Assembly: GCF_007362775.1 (NCBI RefSeq)
Contig: NZ_CP041692.1
Span: 5,022,001 to 5,086,000 of the forward strand
DNA from: Microlunatus elymi
GTDB taxonomy: Bacteria; Actinomycetota; Actinomycetes; Propionibacteriales; Propionibacteriaceae
Direction: 5' to 3'
DNA length: 64,000 nt
In this document: one piece after another, positions 7,262-16,148 of the stretch
Layout: each line of letters starts with the position of its first letter
Position numbering within the stretch: the first letter of the stretch is position 1
Made by a program: the position numbers and the translations under genes
The notes under the pieces: model-generated
Seen by the model: only the letters and a program-made list of their open reading frames with translations
Database searches by the model: none
What the model was told of the DNA's origin: nothing

Positions 7262-8809
7262 TCAGGGCCGGCTGAGCGCGTCGACCGCGCCGACTCCGGC
7301 GGTGGAGGCGGGAAGTCCGTCGATGTCGGTCGGCTCCCGGTCGTAGTCGGGCAACTGCTTGCCGAGCCGTTCGGACAGCGGGATCTGCACCGGGTAGATG
7401 CCGTCGAAACAGGCGCGGCAGAAACTCGACTTCGGCAGCTCGGAGGCGGCGACCAGGCCGTCCAGGGAGACGTAGCCGAGCGAGTCGGCGCCGATCGAAC
7501 GGCAGATCTCCTCGGTGTTCAGGCCGGTGGCGATCAGTTCGGCCCGGGTCGGGAAGTCGATGCCGTAGAAGCAGGGCCACTGCACCGGCGGGGAGGAGAT
7601 TCGGATGTGTACCTCGGCCGCGCCGGCCTCGCGGAGCATCCGCACCAGGGCCCGCTGGGTGTTGCCGCGGACGATCGAATCGTCCACCACCACCAGCCGC
7701 TTGCCGGCGATCACGTCGCGGAGCGGATTGAGCTTCAGCCGGATGCCGAGCTGACGCAGCGTCTGGCTGGGTTTGATGAAGGTCCGGCCGACGTAGGAGT
7801 TCTTCACCAGCCCTTGCCCGTACGGGATACCCGACGCTTCGGCGTAGCCGATCGCCGCCGGTGTCCCGGACTCGGGCACCGGGATCACCAGATCGGCGTC
7901 GGCGGGATGTTCGGCGGCCAGCGTGCGGCCGACCTCGACGCGTACGGAGTGGAGTCGTTTGCCGGAGATGGTCGAGTCCGGTCGGGCGAGGTAGACGAAC
8001 TCGAACAGGCAACCCTTCGGCTCCGGCTCGGCGAACCGACGGCTGCGCAGGCCGGCGGCGTCGACGGCGATCATCTCGCCGGGCTCGACCTCCCGGACGA
8101 AGCTGGCGCCGATGGTGTCCAGGGCCGCGCTCTCGCTGGCGACCACCCAGCCGTGCTCCAGCCGACCCAGGCAGAGCGGCCGGATGCCCTGCGGATCGCG
8201 GGCGGCGTACAGGGTCTCCTCGTCCATGAAGACCAGGCTGAACGCTCCGCGCAGGTGCGGCAGCACCTCGATCGCCGCTTCCTCCGTGTTCAGTTCCGTG
8301 TACGTGGCGATCAGGGCCGTGACCACGGAGGTGTCGTTGGTGACCTCCTTGCTCAGCGCGCCAGGGACCAGCGAGGTGCCCGGCAGATCACGGTCGGCCA
8401 GCCAGGCTTCCAACTCGGTCAGATTGGTCAGGTTTCCGTTGTGAGCCAGCGCAAGGCCGCCGGTGGCGGTCGGCCGGAAGGTCGGCTGGGAGTTCTGCCA
8501 GACGCTGGCGCCGGTGGTCGGATAGCGGGTGTGGCCGATCGCCAGATGCCCGCGCAGTGAATTCAGAGTGGCTTCGTCGAAGACCTGGCTGACCAGACCC
8601 ATGTCCTTGAACACGGTGATCCGCTTGCCGTTACTGACCGCGATGCCGGCCGACTCCTGCCCACGATGCTGCAGGGTGTAGATGCCGAAGTAGGTGAGCT
8701 TGGCGACCTCTTCGCCGGGCGCCCAGACGCCGAACACGCCACACGCGTCCTGCGGGCTACGATCCTGCGGGTCCAGATCGTGGGTCAGACGGCCGTCTCC
8801 TCGTGCCAC
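7262..8809 (-). CDS. purF: Amidophosphoribosyltransferase (glutamine PRPP amidotransferase)
   Basis: Commits PRPP to purine synthesis by forming phosphoribosylamine from glutamine. The GTG at 8809 gives 515 residues beginning VARGDGRLTHDLDPQDRSPQ and then DACGVFGV, with Cys23. In this family a short propeptide is removed so that this Cys becomes the N-terminal nucleophile of the glutaminase domain, and actinobacterial PurF proteins commonly begin like this. An upstream in-frame ATG would add 24 residues running into a hairpin and looks unlikely. The PRPP site is VVVDDSIVRGNT. Four Cys (in GCLFEF, PCFYGID and SFCRAC) sit where the B. subtilis-type enzyme binds a 4Fe-4S cluster. A long hairpin (8855-8932) separates it from the gene upstream. 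Confidence 0.96.
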   Translation of the reverse strand: MARGDGRLTHDLDPQDRSPQDACGVFGVWAPGEEVAKLTYFGIYTLQHRGQESAGIAVSNGKRITVFKDMGLVSQVFDEATLNSLRGHLAIGHTRYPTTGASVWQNSQPTFRPTATGGLALAHNGNLTNLTELEAWLADRDLPGTSLVPGALSKEVTNDTSVVTALIATYTELNTEEAAIEVLPHLRGAFSLVFMDEETLYAARDPQGIRPLCLGRLEHGWVVASESAALDTIGASFVREVEPGEMIAVDAAGLRSRRFAEPEPKGCLFEFVYLARPDSTISGKRLHSVRVEVGRTLAAEHPADADLVIPVPESGTPAAIGYAEASGIPYGQGLVKNSYVGRTFIKPSQTLRQLGIRLKLNPLRDVIAGKRLVVVDDSIVRGNTQRALVRMLREAGAAEVHIRISSPPVQWPCFYGIDFPTRAELIATGLNTEEICRSIGADSLGYVSLDGLVAASELPKSSFCRACFDGIYPVQIPLSERLGKQLPDYDREPTDIDGLPASTAGVGAVDALSRP

Positions 8810-8854
8810 CCGCCAGAGTCTACGGGTGCGCGGCGACATTCCCATATCGCGCGC

Positions 8855-8932
8855 GTGCAAGAACGTCGGACGGGACGACACGGACCCGGCCCATTTCGCG
8901 GGTTGGGATCATCTCGACCGACGTTCTTGCAC
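8855..8932. terminator. Long hairpin between an S51-peptidase-like gene and purF
   Basis: GTGCAAGAACGTCGG (8855-8869) and CCGACGTTCTTGCAC (8918-8932) are perfect 15-bp inverted arms around a 48-base loop containing CCATTTCGCGG. It follows the stop of the S51-like gene by 20 bases and has no T-run, so termination is inferred from position. Confidence 0.5.
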
Positions 8933-8951
8933 GTTCGGACCGCCACCGTTG

Positions 8952-9605
8952 TCAATCGAAGAGCTGCCAGTGCCCTTCGGAGACCACCTCGACAGCGCCG
9001 TCCACCACCGCGATCGCCGTCTGATCGTCGATCGCGTACGCGGGTGTGGTGATCTTCTTGGCCCACCGGCGGGCGCTGTCCAGGCTGTTGTCCGGCCAGC
9101 CGGGGAAGTCCAGATGCGGGAAGATCGAGAAGTCGACCACGCCCAGGGTCTTGTCGCCGCCGTCGGGCTGCCACTCGACGAACTCGTTGCCGATCCGGGG
9201 TGTCATCACCATGCTGCCGGCGCTGACGCCGACCCACACCAGCTCGGGCAGCGAGGTCAGCAGCTCGGCCAGTCCGGACTTCCGCATCCAGTGCGCCAGG
9301 TAGACCGCCTCACCTCCGTCGACCAGCAGCACGTCGGCCTCCCGGACCCAGGGCACCCAGCGGCGGTCGGCCATGCCGTCCAGGGCCGTCAGCTCGAGCA
9401 CGCCGACCGACTTCCAGCCGAGATCGCACAGACCGCCGCCGGCGATGGCGCGCCACACCGACGCCGGCGTACAGGCGGGATGGCCGTACTGCGCAGTGGG
9501 AATGAAGAGCGCGTTGCACTGCTCGATCGGCTTGCCGAGCATGCCGACCAGCGCGTTCTTGATGGTCGGGTTCCTGACGCCTCCGGAGGTCAGCAGCAAC
9601 TTCAC
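8952..9605 (-). CDS. Peptidase S51-like / class I glutamine amidotransferase-like protein
   Basis: The 217-residue protein begins VKLLLTSGGVRNPTIK, typical of the dipeptidase E (S51) fold. VGVSAGSMVM at about residues 125-134 contains the nucleophile elbow with the catalytic Ser. Segments LLVDGGEAVYLAHWM and SIFPHLDF also fit the family. Substrates of S51 enzymes include Asp-X dipeptides and cyanophycin fragments; which applies here cannot be told. The GTG at 9605 overlaps the stop of the YCII gene (GTGA), so the two are translationally coupled. An upstream ATG in the same frame would read through that gene and is rejected. A long hairpin follows the stop. Cytoplasmic. Confidence 0.82.
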   Translation of the reverse strand: MKLLLTSGGVRNPTIKNALVGMLGKPIEQCNALFIPTAQYGHPACTPASVWRAIAGGGLCDLGWKSVGVLELTALDGMADRRWVPWVREADVLLVDGGEAVYLAHWMRKSGLAELLTSLPELVWVGVSAGSMVMTPRIGNEFVEWQPDGGDKTLGVVDFSIFPHLDFPGWPDNSLDSARRWAKKITTPAYAIDDQTAIAVVDGAVEVVSEGHWQLFD

Positions 9606-9994
9606 GATCGGCTCGCGGCATTCGTCCCGTCGACTGCCTCCGGCCGGCGCGGCCCGGGAAACCGGTGCACCTCCTGCGGCCAGTCCAGGGCGACCGCGAC
9701 GCGGCCGGCCCAATAGCGGGCGCTCTCGTCATCGGGCGCCTGGATCACGGTGAAACCACCGAGATGTTCCTTGGTCTCGACGTACGGCCCGTCGCAGAAG
9801 ACCGGCTCGCCGTCCTTGGCCCGCACGTTGCAGATCGCGGTCGAGGCGTCGATCCCGCCGTCGGCGAACACGAAGACGCCGGCCTGTTTCATCTCGTCGA
9901 GGACAGCCATGCTGGCCTTGCTCTTCTGGACGAGTTCCTCGGGCGTGTGCTCCTGCACCCACTCGTCGTTGAACGCAATCAAGTACTGCGGCAT
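9602..9994 (-). CDS. YCII/DGPF-domain protein
   Basis: A 130-residue protein starting MPQYLIAFNDEWV, with the FCDGPYVETKEHLGGF stretch at about residues 65-80. This is the diagnostic core of the YCII-related (DGPF) domain, a dimeric ferredoxin-like fold. Some members are associated with ECF sigma factors, but no sigma-factor gene is nearby. The ATG at 9994 has AAAGG eight bases upstream; a longer frame to 10105 is Arg-rich without domain content and is rejected. The stop overlaps the GTG of the S51-like gene by four bases, forming a two-gene operon. The biochemical function of the domain here is unknown. The C-terminal tail (PGPRRPEAVDGTNAASRS) looks disordered. Confidence 0.85.
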   Translation of the reverse strand: MPQYLIAFNDEWVQEHTPEELVQKSKASMAVLDEMKQAGVFVFADGGIDASTAICNVRAKDGEPVFCDGPYVETKEHLGGFTVIQAPDDESARYWAGRVAVALDWPQEVHRFPGPRRPEAVDGTNAASRS

Positions 9995-10127
9995 CGTCGT
10001 ACCTTTCCGGTTCGTCGGTCGAGGCCCGTCGCCTCGGGAGGACTTCGTCGCGGTTTGTCGGCCGCGCTCACCTACTCCACGAACGTCCTCGCCTCGATCC
10101 GACACCGAGTCGCGACAATGTTCAAGA

Positions 10128-11486
10128 TCAATCTGCGCGACAGTTCAGCAGCAGCAGGGCCTCGCCGGCGCAGGCCTTGGCGAAGTCGCCGAGGTGCAGG
10201 GACTCGTTGCTGCCGTGCGGGCGCGAATCCGGGTCGGCGACGCCCGTGACCAGGACGGTCGCGTCCGGATAGGCCCGCGCGAAGTCGGCGATCATCGGAA
10301 TCGAACCGCCCTGCCCCATGAACACCGGCTCGGTCCCCCAGGCCTCGCTGAAGGCCGACCGGGCAGCGTCTGCGTACCGGCCCTCGAACGGCACCACCGA
10401 CGGGTCGCCGTTCTCGCCCGGGGTGACGGTGACCTGCGCACCCCACGGAACATGATCTTCGAGGTGCTTGATCAACTTCTGCTGCGCTTCGGCCGAATCC
10501 TGTCCGGGCGCCACCCGCATGCTGATCTTGGCCCGAGCCACCGGCCACAAGGTGTTCGACGCCTTGGCCACCGGGGTCGCGTCCAGGCCGACCACGGTGA
10601 TCGCCGGCTTGGCCCAGATCCTCATGGCATAAGGACCTTCGCCGATGAAGTCGACACCGTCCAAGATCGCCGCCTCGGTCCGCAACCGTTCCTCCGGATA
10701 GTCGACCTCCGGCGCCGGTGCGGTGTTCAAACCGTCGACGGCGACATTTCCTTGATCATCATGCAGGGTGGCGAGCAGTCGGCAGATCGCTGTCAGCGCG
10801 TCCGGTACCAGGCCGCCGAACATGCCCGAGTGCAGAGCGTGATCGATGGTGCGCAGTTCTACGTACGCCTCGGCCAGTCCGCGCAGGGTGTTGGTGAAGG
10901 CCGGTACGCCGACCTCCCAGTTGCCGGAGTCGCCGATCACGAACACGTCGGCGGACAGCTCCTCGCGATGTTTGGCCAACAATGCTTGCAGGGTTGGCGA
11001 TCCGACCTCTTCCTCGCCCTCGATGAAGAGCGTCACCCCGACCGGAGGTTGGCCGTTGAAGGCCCGCAGCGCTGCCAGGTGCATCGCCAAGCCACCCTTG
11101 TCGTCGGCAATTCCGCGGCCGAAGAGGCGGTCGCCGTCGCGGGCCACCCGGAACGGGTCACCGCGATCCCACAGATCCGGGTCGCCCTCGGGCTGTACGT
11201 CGTGATGGGCGTACAGACAAACCGTCGGCTGCCCTGCAGGGGCAGGGAAATGTCCGATCACGGCGGGCGCGCCGCCGTCGACCTGGCTTATCTTGACCTC
11301 GGCCGCACCAAGATCACGCAGCTGCTGGGCGACGAACTCCGCACTGCTGCGTACCTGGTCGGTGCGATCGGGGTCGGCGCTGACGGACTGAATCGCGACG
11401 TGGCGTTCGAGTTCGGCCAACACGGCCGGCAACTCCCGCTCGACGGCTGCGCGGACTTCTTGTGCGGTGCTGGGGACAGCGGTCAT
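10128..11486 (-). CDS. M20-family metallopeptidase (dipeptidase)
   Basis: A 452-residue zinc-dependent peptidase of the ArgE/DapE/CPG2 type, most like the M20 dipeptidases. Visible signatures in order are YAHHDVQPEGD (first metal His), FGRGIADDKGG (bridging Asp), FIEGEEEVGS (catalytic Glu pair), a dimerisation lid in the middle, and SRPHGSNESLHLGDF near the C-terminus with the last metal His. There is no signal peptide, so it is probably cytoplasmic and cleaves dipeptides taken up or released by protein turnover. The ATG at 11486 gives the family length. It reads in the same direction as the YCII gene but 133 bases separate them. The ABC exporter genes lie immediately upstream with a gap of 45 bases. 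Confidence 0.92.
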   Translation of the reverse strand: MTAVPSTAQEVRAAVERELPAVLAELERHVAIQSVSADPDRTDQVRSSAEFVAQQLRDLGAAEVKISQVDGGAPAVIGHFPAPAGQPTVCLYAHHDVQPEGDPDLWDRGDPFRVARDGDRLFGRGIADDKGGLAMHLAALRAFNGQPPVGVTLFIEGEEEVGSPTLQALLAKHREELSADVFVIGDSGNWEVGVPAFTNTLRGLAEAYVELRTIDHALHSGMFGGLVPDALTAICRLLATLHDDQGNVAVDGLNTAPAPEVDYPEERLRTEAAILDGVDFIGEGPYAMRIWAKPAITVVGLDATPVAKASNTLWPVARAKISMRVAPGQDSAEAQQKLIKHLEDHVPWGAQVTVTPGENGDPSVVPFEGRYADAARSAFSEAWGTEPVFMGQGGSIPMIADFARAYPDATVLVTGVADPDSRPHGSNESLHLGDFAKACAGEALLLLNCRAD

Positions 11487-11531
11487 AGCCGGAGCTTAGC
11501 CAGCCACAGCACCGCGGTCACGCGCCCGCGT

Positions 11532-13313
11532 TCAGCGATAGCCGCGGGCCTGGATCTCGTACAACTCCGCGTAGGCGCCACCGGCTGCCATCAGTTGATC
11601 ATGGGTGCCCTGCTCGACGATTCGGCCGCCTGCCAACACCAGCACGATGTCGGCCGCGGCGACCGTGGAGAACCGGTGCGTCACGAGCAAGGTCACACCG
11701 CCGCGGCCACCGGCGGATCGAGCCGCGACGGCGTAGCGATCGAACAGGGCGTGTTCGGTCGCGGCGTCCAGCGCGGACGTCGGCTCGTCCAGGGCCAGCA
11801 GCAACGGCTTCTGCCGCATCATGCCGCGGGCGATGGCGAGCCGCTGCCATTGACCGCCGGAAAGATCAACTCCAGCCGGCCAGCTCGGACCGAGCTGGGT
11901 GGCGAGCCCGTCCGGCAGCGCCGTCAGCACGTCGGACGCCGCGCCGTCATGCAGCGCTCGGCGGACCTCGCCTTCGTCGTCGACCCGACCGACCTCACCC
12001 AGTCCGACCGCGTGCAGAGCAGCGAATTCCAGGTCCGCGTGGTCTTGGAACGCCGCCGATGCCCGTTCCCGCCAAGCGGTCAGATCGATCTCGGCAAGAT
12101 CAACACCGTCGACCAGGATCCTCCCCTCGGTCGGCTGATACATCCCGGTCAACAGTTTGACCAGGGTGGATTTGCCGGCGCCGTTCTCGCCGACCAACGC
12201 GACCACGCTGCCCGCCGGAAGATCAAGATCAATTCGGTGCACGGAGTCGTGCTCCGCTCCGTTGTAGCGGTAGCTGACGCCCTCCAGCCTGAGCCCGGTC
12301 GCCAATCGGGCAGGTGGTTGCAGCTCTCCGGTGTAGCGATGATGCACGCCGGCCGCGTAGTCACGCAGCCAGACGAATCGGACGGCCGACCGGGATGCCT
12401 CGCCCAGCCATTTGATGTTGGCGACCAGATTCGAGCTCACCTGCTGCAACGAGCCGATGGACGTGATCGCGATGGTCAGCACGGCAACCGAGACTGAGCC
12501 GTCGATGGCGTCGGAGATCATCCAGCCGATGATCGCGATCGCGCCGCCGAAGTAGAAGATGCCGTTGCAGAGATCGAGCAGCGCATGCTTGCTGTTGCGT
12601 ACGAGATCGGGCTGCTGCGCGGCCCGGGCACTGTCGCGGATGCGCTGCATCATCACCCGACGCAGCCCGAAGACTCTCGCCTCGGCACCGGCATCCGGAT
12701 CCCGGGTGAGATCGACCAACCGATCGGTGAGGCGGCGGTACGGACTGCCCTTCTCCTCGGCGATCTTGTCCCAGCGTGCGGTCCGGGCGATCAGCAACAA
12801 CCGCGGCACCCCCAACGCCGCCAAGATCAGCAGCCGCCAGTCGGCGGTCAGCGCGACCACCACGGTGGTGCCGCTCCAGGCGACGGTGTGAATCAGGTTC
12901 AGCACCGCGTTCAGCGCCTGGCCGACACTGCCCGACCACGTCCGGAAGGTCTGCAACTTGTCCTGCAGCTCGGGATCCTCGTGGTGATCAAGCGTCTCGA
13001 TGGTGGCCATCAGCAGCGACGTCTGCCGGGAGAATTCGAAGGCGACGTAGGTCTGTTGCTTGATCCGGGCGTTGACCCCGATCACTTGCAGGGCGCCGGT
13101 GATACCCGTACTGCAGGCCAGGCCGGCCACCGCGATGATCAACTGGGTCGGGTCGTGGTGCACCACCCCGGACGCGAACAGACCGAAGAACAACGGGTTC
13201 AGTCCGCGCAGTATCTGGCCGACGGTCTCGGTGAAGGCGGCAATGGTCTCCTTCTTGCTGACCCGGAACGCGGTGGCGCAGACCAGGGCCAACGCCCGCA
13301 GGGTGGCGATCAT
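11532..13313 (-). CDS. ABC exporter half-transporter, subunit B (membrane plus ATPase)
   Basis: The 593-residue protein has an N-terminal six-helix ABC transmembrane domain (about 1-330) fused to an ATPase domain. ATPase motifs in order are GENGAGKST (Walker A), QDHADLEF (Q loop), LSGGQWQRLAIARG (signature), LLLALDEPTSALD (Walker B with catalytic Glu) and VTHRFSTV (H loop), so this half has complete motifs. Its start overlaps the stop of the upstream half-transporter by four bases. The pair should form a heterodimeric exporter. The upstream response regulator and kinase suggest signal-controlled export, possibly of a peptide, lipid or drug. The N-terminus lacks a peptidase C39 domain. The transported substrate is unknown. 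Confidence 0.9.
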   Translation of the reverse strand: MIATLRALALVCATAFRVSKKETIAAFTETVGQILRGLNPLFFGLFASGVVHHDPTQLIIAVAGLACSTGITGALQVIGVNARIKQQTYVAFEFSRQTSLLMATIETLDHHEDPELQDKLQTFRTWSGSVGQALNAVLNLIHTVAWSGTTVVVALTADWRLLILAALGVPRLLLIARTARWDKIAEEKGSPYRRLTDRLVDLTRDPDAGAEARVFGLRRVMMQRIRDSARAAQQPDLVRNSKHALLDLCNGIFYFGGAIAIIGWMISDAIDGSVSVAVLTIAITSIGSLQQVSSNLVANIKWLGEASRSAVRFVWLRDYAAGVHHRYTGELQPPARLATGLRLEGVSYRYNGAEHDSVHRIDLDLPAGSVVALVGENGAGKSTLVKLLTGMYQPTEGRILVDGVDLAEIDLTAWRERASAAFQDHADLEFAALHAVGLGEVGRVDDEGEVRRALHDGAASDVLTALPDGLATQLGPSWPAGVDLSGGQWQRLAIARGMMRQKPLLLALDEPTSALDAATEHALFDRYAVAARSAGGRGGVTLLVTHRFSTVAAADIVLVLAGGRIVEQGTHDQLMAAGGAYAELYEIQARGYR

Positions 13314-15178
13314 GCTCCCGCCCCGGCACTGTCGCCGGTCCCGCCGGCGAGGGCGAATCTCCTCGCCTGCAAGGTGAACATCTCCGCGTACGCGCCACCG
13401 GCGGCCATCAGTTCCTGGTGGCTGCCGTCCTCACTGATCCGGCCCGTGTTGCCGTCCAGCACCACGATGCGTTCGGCTCTCCGCACGGTGGAAAGACGGT
13501 GACTGACCAGGATGGTGGTGACACCGTGCGTCAGGTCAAGGAATCGGTCGAAGATGGCTGCCTCGGCGCGTACGTCGAGGGCGGCCGTCGGCTCGTCCAG
13601 GACCAGCACCCCGGCACCGCCGGCGACCGCGGCCAGCGCGCGTGCCAGCGCCACGCGCTGCCATTGGCCGCCGGACAGGTCGGTGCCACCCTCGAAGTCC
13701 TTCGACAACGGCGTGTCCCAGCCGTCGCCGAGAGCCGCGAGCAACTCGTCGCCGGCCGCCCGCTGCAGCGCCGTCGCGGCGACGTCGTCGCCGGCCCGGC
13801 CCATCGCGCCGAAGGCGACGTTGTCACGCAACGACAACGGATAGTGGACGAAGTCCTGGAACACCACGGCGACCCGACCGCTCTCGTCAACATCGACAAA
13901 GGGGTCGCCGCCGCCGACCCGGACGCTGCCCTGATCCGGCCGGTACAGTCCCGCAATCAGTTTGATCAAGGTCGACTTGCCGGCCCCGTTCACGCCGACG
14001 ACGGCCAGCGACTGTCCCGGTGGGACCTCCAGCGACAGCCCGCGGAGCGTCGGTTCGGTACGCGACGGGTAGCCGAAGGTCAGATCCTTGACCTCGATCC
14101 CGAGCGCGCCGCCGGACGGAACGGTCGGCGCGGGGAGTTCGGCGGGCCGCAGATCGGGCAGACCGAGGGAGCGACGCAACGAGACCAGGTTGCGCAAGAA
14201 GACGGTCGTCCGCATCAGGCCGGACTCGACGTCGCCCATCGGGCCGAATGCCTCCAACCCCAGAATCGCGACCAGGTAGGTGGTGACCAGTCCGACCGCG
14301 ACCGCGCCGACGTAGGCCTGGTAGCCGAGCAGGGCGAGCGAGCCGCCGATCACCAACGCCTCGGCCACCATGACCATGATCAAGATCAGCCGACGGCGGC
14401 CGGTGTGCGGCCAGAACACGTCCTGGGCAGCATGCCAGGAGCGAACGTACCGCTGCTCCAGCCAGCCGGCGATGCCGAAGACGCGGATCTCCTTGGCTGC
14501 TTCGGGATGGATCATCAGCCGGCTGATGTAGTCGGCCCGCTGCCGGTCGGCGTTCGGCCTCTCGAAGACGTTGTCCAGCAGTTCGTCCAGCCAGCCTCGT
14601 ACCTGCCGGGAGACCAGCACGAAGCAGGCGATGATCACCAACGGCACCCACCAGTGCCAACTGAACACCACCGCGGCCGCGCCGAGTGCGGTCAGCTTGG
14701 TGACCAGGAACTCCCAGCTGCCGGTCATCCCGAACCGCAGCAGCCAACTCCGGCTGTTCTCGGCCAGCGTGCTCAGCCGCTGGGCAGTCTTTTCGTCCTC
14801 CAGCGTGCCGAGGTCCGCCGGCTGCAGACCGGCCTCGCCGATCAACTCGTCCAGTCGTGCTCGGTAACCGGCGCTGGTCCGCGCTCCGGCCCAGGTCATC
14901 GCCGCACCACTGATCTGGCCGAGGACCGCGGCGACCGCGAAGACCACGAACCAGCCCCACAGCGGCCGCGCCGCGGCGTCGTGCAACACGACCGCGGACA
15001 GCGCCCCGACCAACCGGCCGACGACGATCATGTTGGCGATGTTGCAGGCGACGCCGAGCAGGCTCGCGGCCAGGCAGAACGTGCTCCAGCCCGGGGCTAC
15101 CGTCCACATCAGCCGGATGTGGGTGCCGAAGCCGGTCAGCCGTTCCAGCAGTGGAGCCTTGTCATCGGCCTCGCCCAT
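13310..15178 (-). CDS. ABC exporter half-transporter, subunit A (membrane plus ATPase)
   Basis: The 622-residue partner of the downstream half-transporter. Its six-helix membrane domain covers about residues 20-340. The ATPase domain carries GVNGAGKST, a Q loop in VVFQDFVHYPLSLRDN, LSGGQWQRVALARAL, VLVLDEPTAALD and VSHRLSTVR. Both halves keep LSGGQ and the catalytic Glu, so I see no obvious degenerate site. The start is the ATG at 15178, preceded by AGGGGCGTGGA. Directly upstream lie six 18-bp tandem repeats whose minus-strand unit (ATGGGGCGGACAGCCGTA) resembles this gene's own start (GGAATGGGCGAGGCC). An open frame through the repeats stops at 15162, inside this gene, so translation of the two could be coupled. 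Confidence 0.9.
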   Translation of the reverse strand: MGEADDKAPLLERLTGFGTHIRLMWTVAPGWSTFCLAASLLGVACNIANMIVVGRLVGALSAVVLHDAAARPLWGWFVVFAVAAVLGQISGAAMTWAGARTSAGYRARLDELIGEAGLQPADLGTLEDEKTAQRLSTLAENSRSWLLRFGMTGSWEFLVTKLTALGAAAVVFSWHWWVPLVIIACFVLVSRQVRGWLDELLDNVFERPNADRQRADYISRLMIHPEAAKEIRVFGIAGWLEQRYVRSWHAAQDVFWPHTGRRRLILIMVMVAEALVIGGSLALLGYQAYVGAVAVGLVTTYLVAILGLEAFGPMGDVESGLMRTTVFLRNLVSLRRSLGLPDLRPAELPAPTVPSGGALGIEVKDLTFGYPSRTEPTLRGLSLEVPPGQSLAVVGVNGAGKSTLIKLIAGLYRPDQGSVRVGGGDPFVDVDESGRVAVVFQDFVHYPLSLRDNVAFGAMGRAGDDVAATALQRAAGDELLAALGDGWDTPLSKDFEGGTDLSGGQWQRVALARALAAVAGGAGVLVLDEPTAALDVRAEAAIFDRFLDLTHGVTTILVSHRLSTVRRAERIVVLDGNTGRISEDGSHQELMAAGGAYAEMFTLQARRFALAGGTGDSAGAGA

Positions 15179-15188
15179 TCCACGCCCC

Positions 15189-15296
15189 TGTCCGCCCCAT
15201 TACGGCTGTCCGCCCCATTACGGCTGTCCGCCCCATTACGGCTGTCCGCCCCATTACGGCTGTCCGCCCCATCACGGCTGTCCGCCCCATCACGGT
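15189..15296. repeat. Six tandem 18-bp repeats upstream of the ABC exporter
   Basis: Unit on the plus strand is TGTCCGCCCCATTACGGC. Four identical units are followed by two with ATCACGG, the last slightly changed at its end. On the minus strand each unit gives ATGGGGCGGACAGCCGT(A/G), so a frame from 15350 to 15162 encodes six MGRTAV-like hexapeptides and ends 17 bases inside the exporter gene. As 18 is a multiple of three, copy-number change would not shift this leader frame. It would change the distance between any upstream promoter and the exporter start. Confidence 0.85.
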
Positions 15297-15384
15297 GTCC
15301 ACTCGGTTAGGACCCGAAAGCACCCTGCACTCCAACGGGCGGACCCGCAACCCGTTAGCGGCTCGTTCGGACGCCGGACCCGAA

Positions 15385-16050
15385 TCAGCCTTTGAGCAGA
15401 CCGCTCTGATAGGCCAGCGCGACCGCCTGGGCCCGGTCGCGCGCTCCGGTCTTGGCGAAGACGCGGGAGACGTGGGTCTTCACCGTTGCCTCACTCAACA
15501 CCAGGTGGGTGGCGATGTCTCCGTTGGTCATTCCTCGCGCCATCAGCACCAGAACCTCGGCCTCACGCGGCGTCAGCAGGTCGATCACCGTGTCGTGGTC
15601 GGTGCTGTCGGTCGGCGATTCCACCGCCCGCTGCATCACCCGGCCGGCGATCCGCGGGTCGAGCCAGGACTGCCCGGCGGCCACTGCCCGGATCGCCGAC
15701 GGCAGATCCTGCGGCGCGGCGTGTTTGAGCAGGTAGCCGCTGGCGCCGGCACGAAGCGCCGGATAGAGCGCGTCGTCGTCGGTGAAGGTGGTCAAGATCA
15801 ACACCCGGACGCCGGGTTGGCCATCGATGCGGGTCCGACGGACGATCTCCTCGGTGGCCTCGGCGCCTGCCAGCACGGGCATCTGCAGATCCATCAGCAC
15901 CACGTCCGGCCGATCGCGTACGGCTGCCTCGACCGCCTGCGCGCCGTCGGCCGCCTCTCCGATCACGGTCAGGTCCTCGTGCGCGGACAGCAACATCAGC
16001 AGCCCGGCCCGGACGAGTTCTTGATCATCAGCCACCAGTACCGATGCCAC
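15385..16050 (-). CDS. LuxR/NarL-type response regulator
   Basis: The 221-residue protein (from GTG 16050) has a receiver domain at about 1-120 with phospho-acceptor Asp54 in VVLMDLQMPVL and acidic pocket residues Asp8/Asp9. A NarL/LuxR helix-turn-helix at about 155-215 contains LTPREAEVLVLMARGMTNGDIA and the recognition helix SEATVKTHVSRV. Start choice: GGAAGG nine bases before the GTG favours it over an ATG ten codons upstream. The histidine kinase gene ends 98 bases upstream, so they form a two-component pair. The ABC exporter follows by about 200 bases on the same strand and is the obvious candidate target, although no binding site could be identified. Confidence 0.92.
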   Translation of the reverse strand: MASVLVADDQELVRAGLLMLLSAHEDLTVIGEAADGAQAVEAAVRDRPDVVLMDLQMPVLAGAEATEEIVRRTRIDGQPGVRVLILTTFTDDDALYPALRAGASGYLLKHAAPQDLPSAIRAVAAGQSWLDPRIAGRVMQRAVESPTDSTDHDTVIDLLTPREAEVLVLMARGMTNGDIATHLVLSEATVKTHVSRVFAKTGARDRAQAVALAYQSGLLKG

Positions 16051-16148
16051 CCTGGCCCGCCTTCCCCCGGTTGGCCGCATTGTAGGCCGCGCAGGTCCAG
16101 CGTTGGTTCCGCGCTCGCATTACAGACGCGGCCGCGATCTGCAGCGTG

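Noticed and set aside
8810-8881. An extended purF start at 8881
   Set aside because: The extra 24 residues include part of the 8855-8932 hairpin and would put the catalytic Cys too far from the N-terminus; the GTG at 8809 gives the usual short propeptide.
9750-12497. A 915-codon plus-strand open frame over the M20 peptidase and ABC exporter genes
   Set aside because: Its translation lacks recognisable domains and is antisense to clearly identified genes.
15189-15296. CRISPR array
   Set aside because: The 18-bp units are directly adjacent with no spacers, and no cas gene is present.
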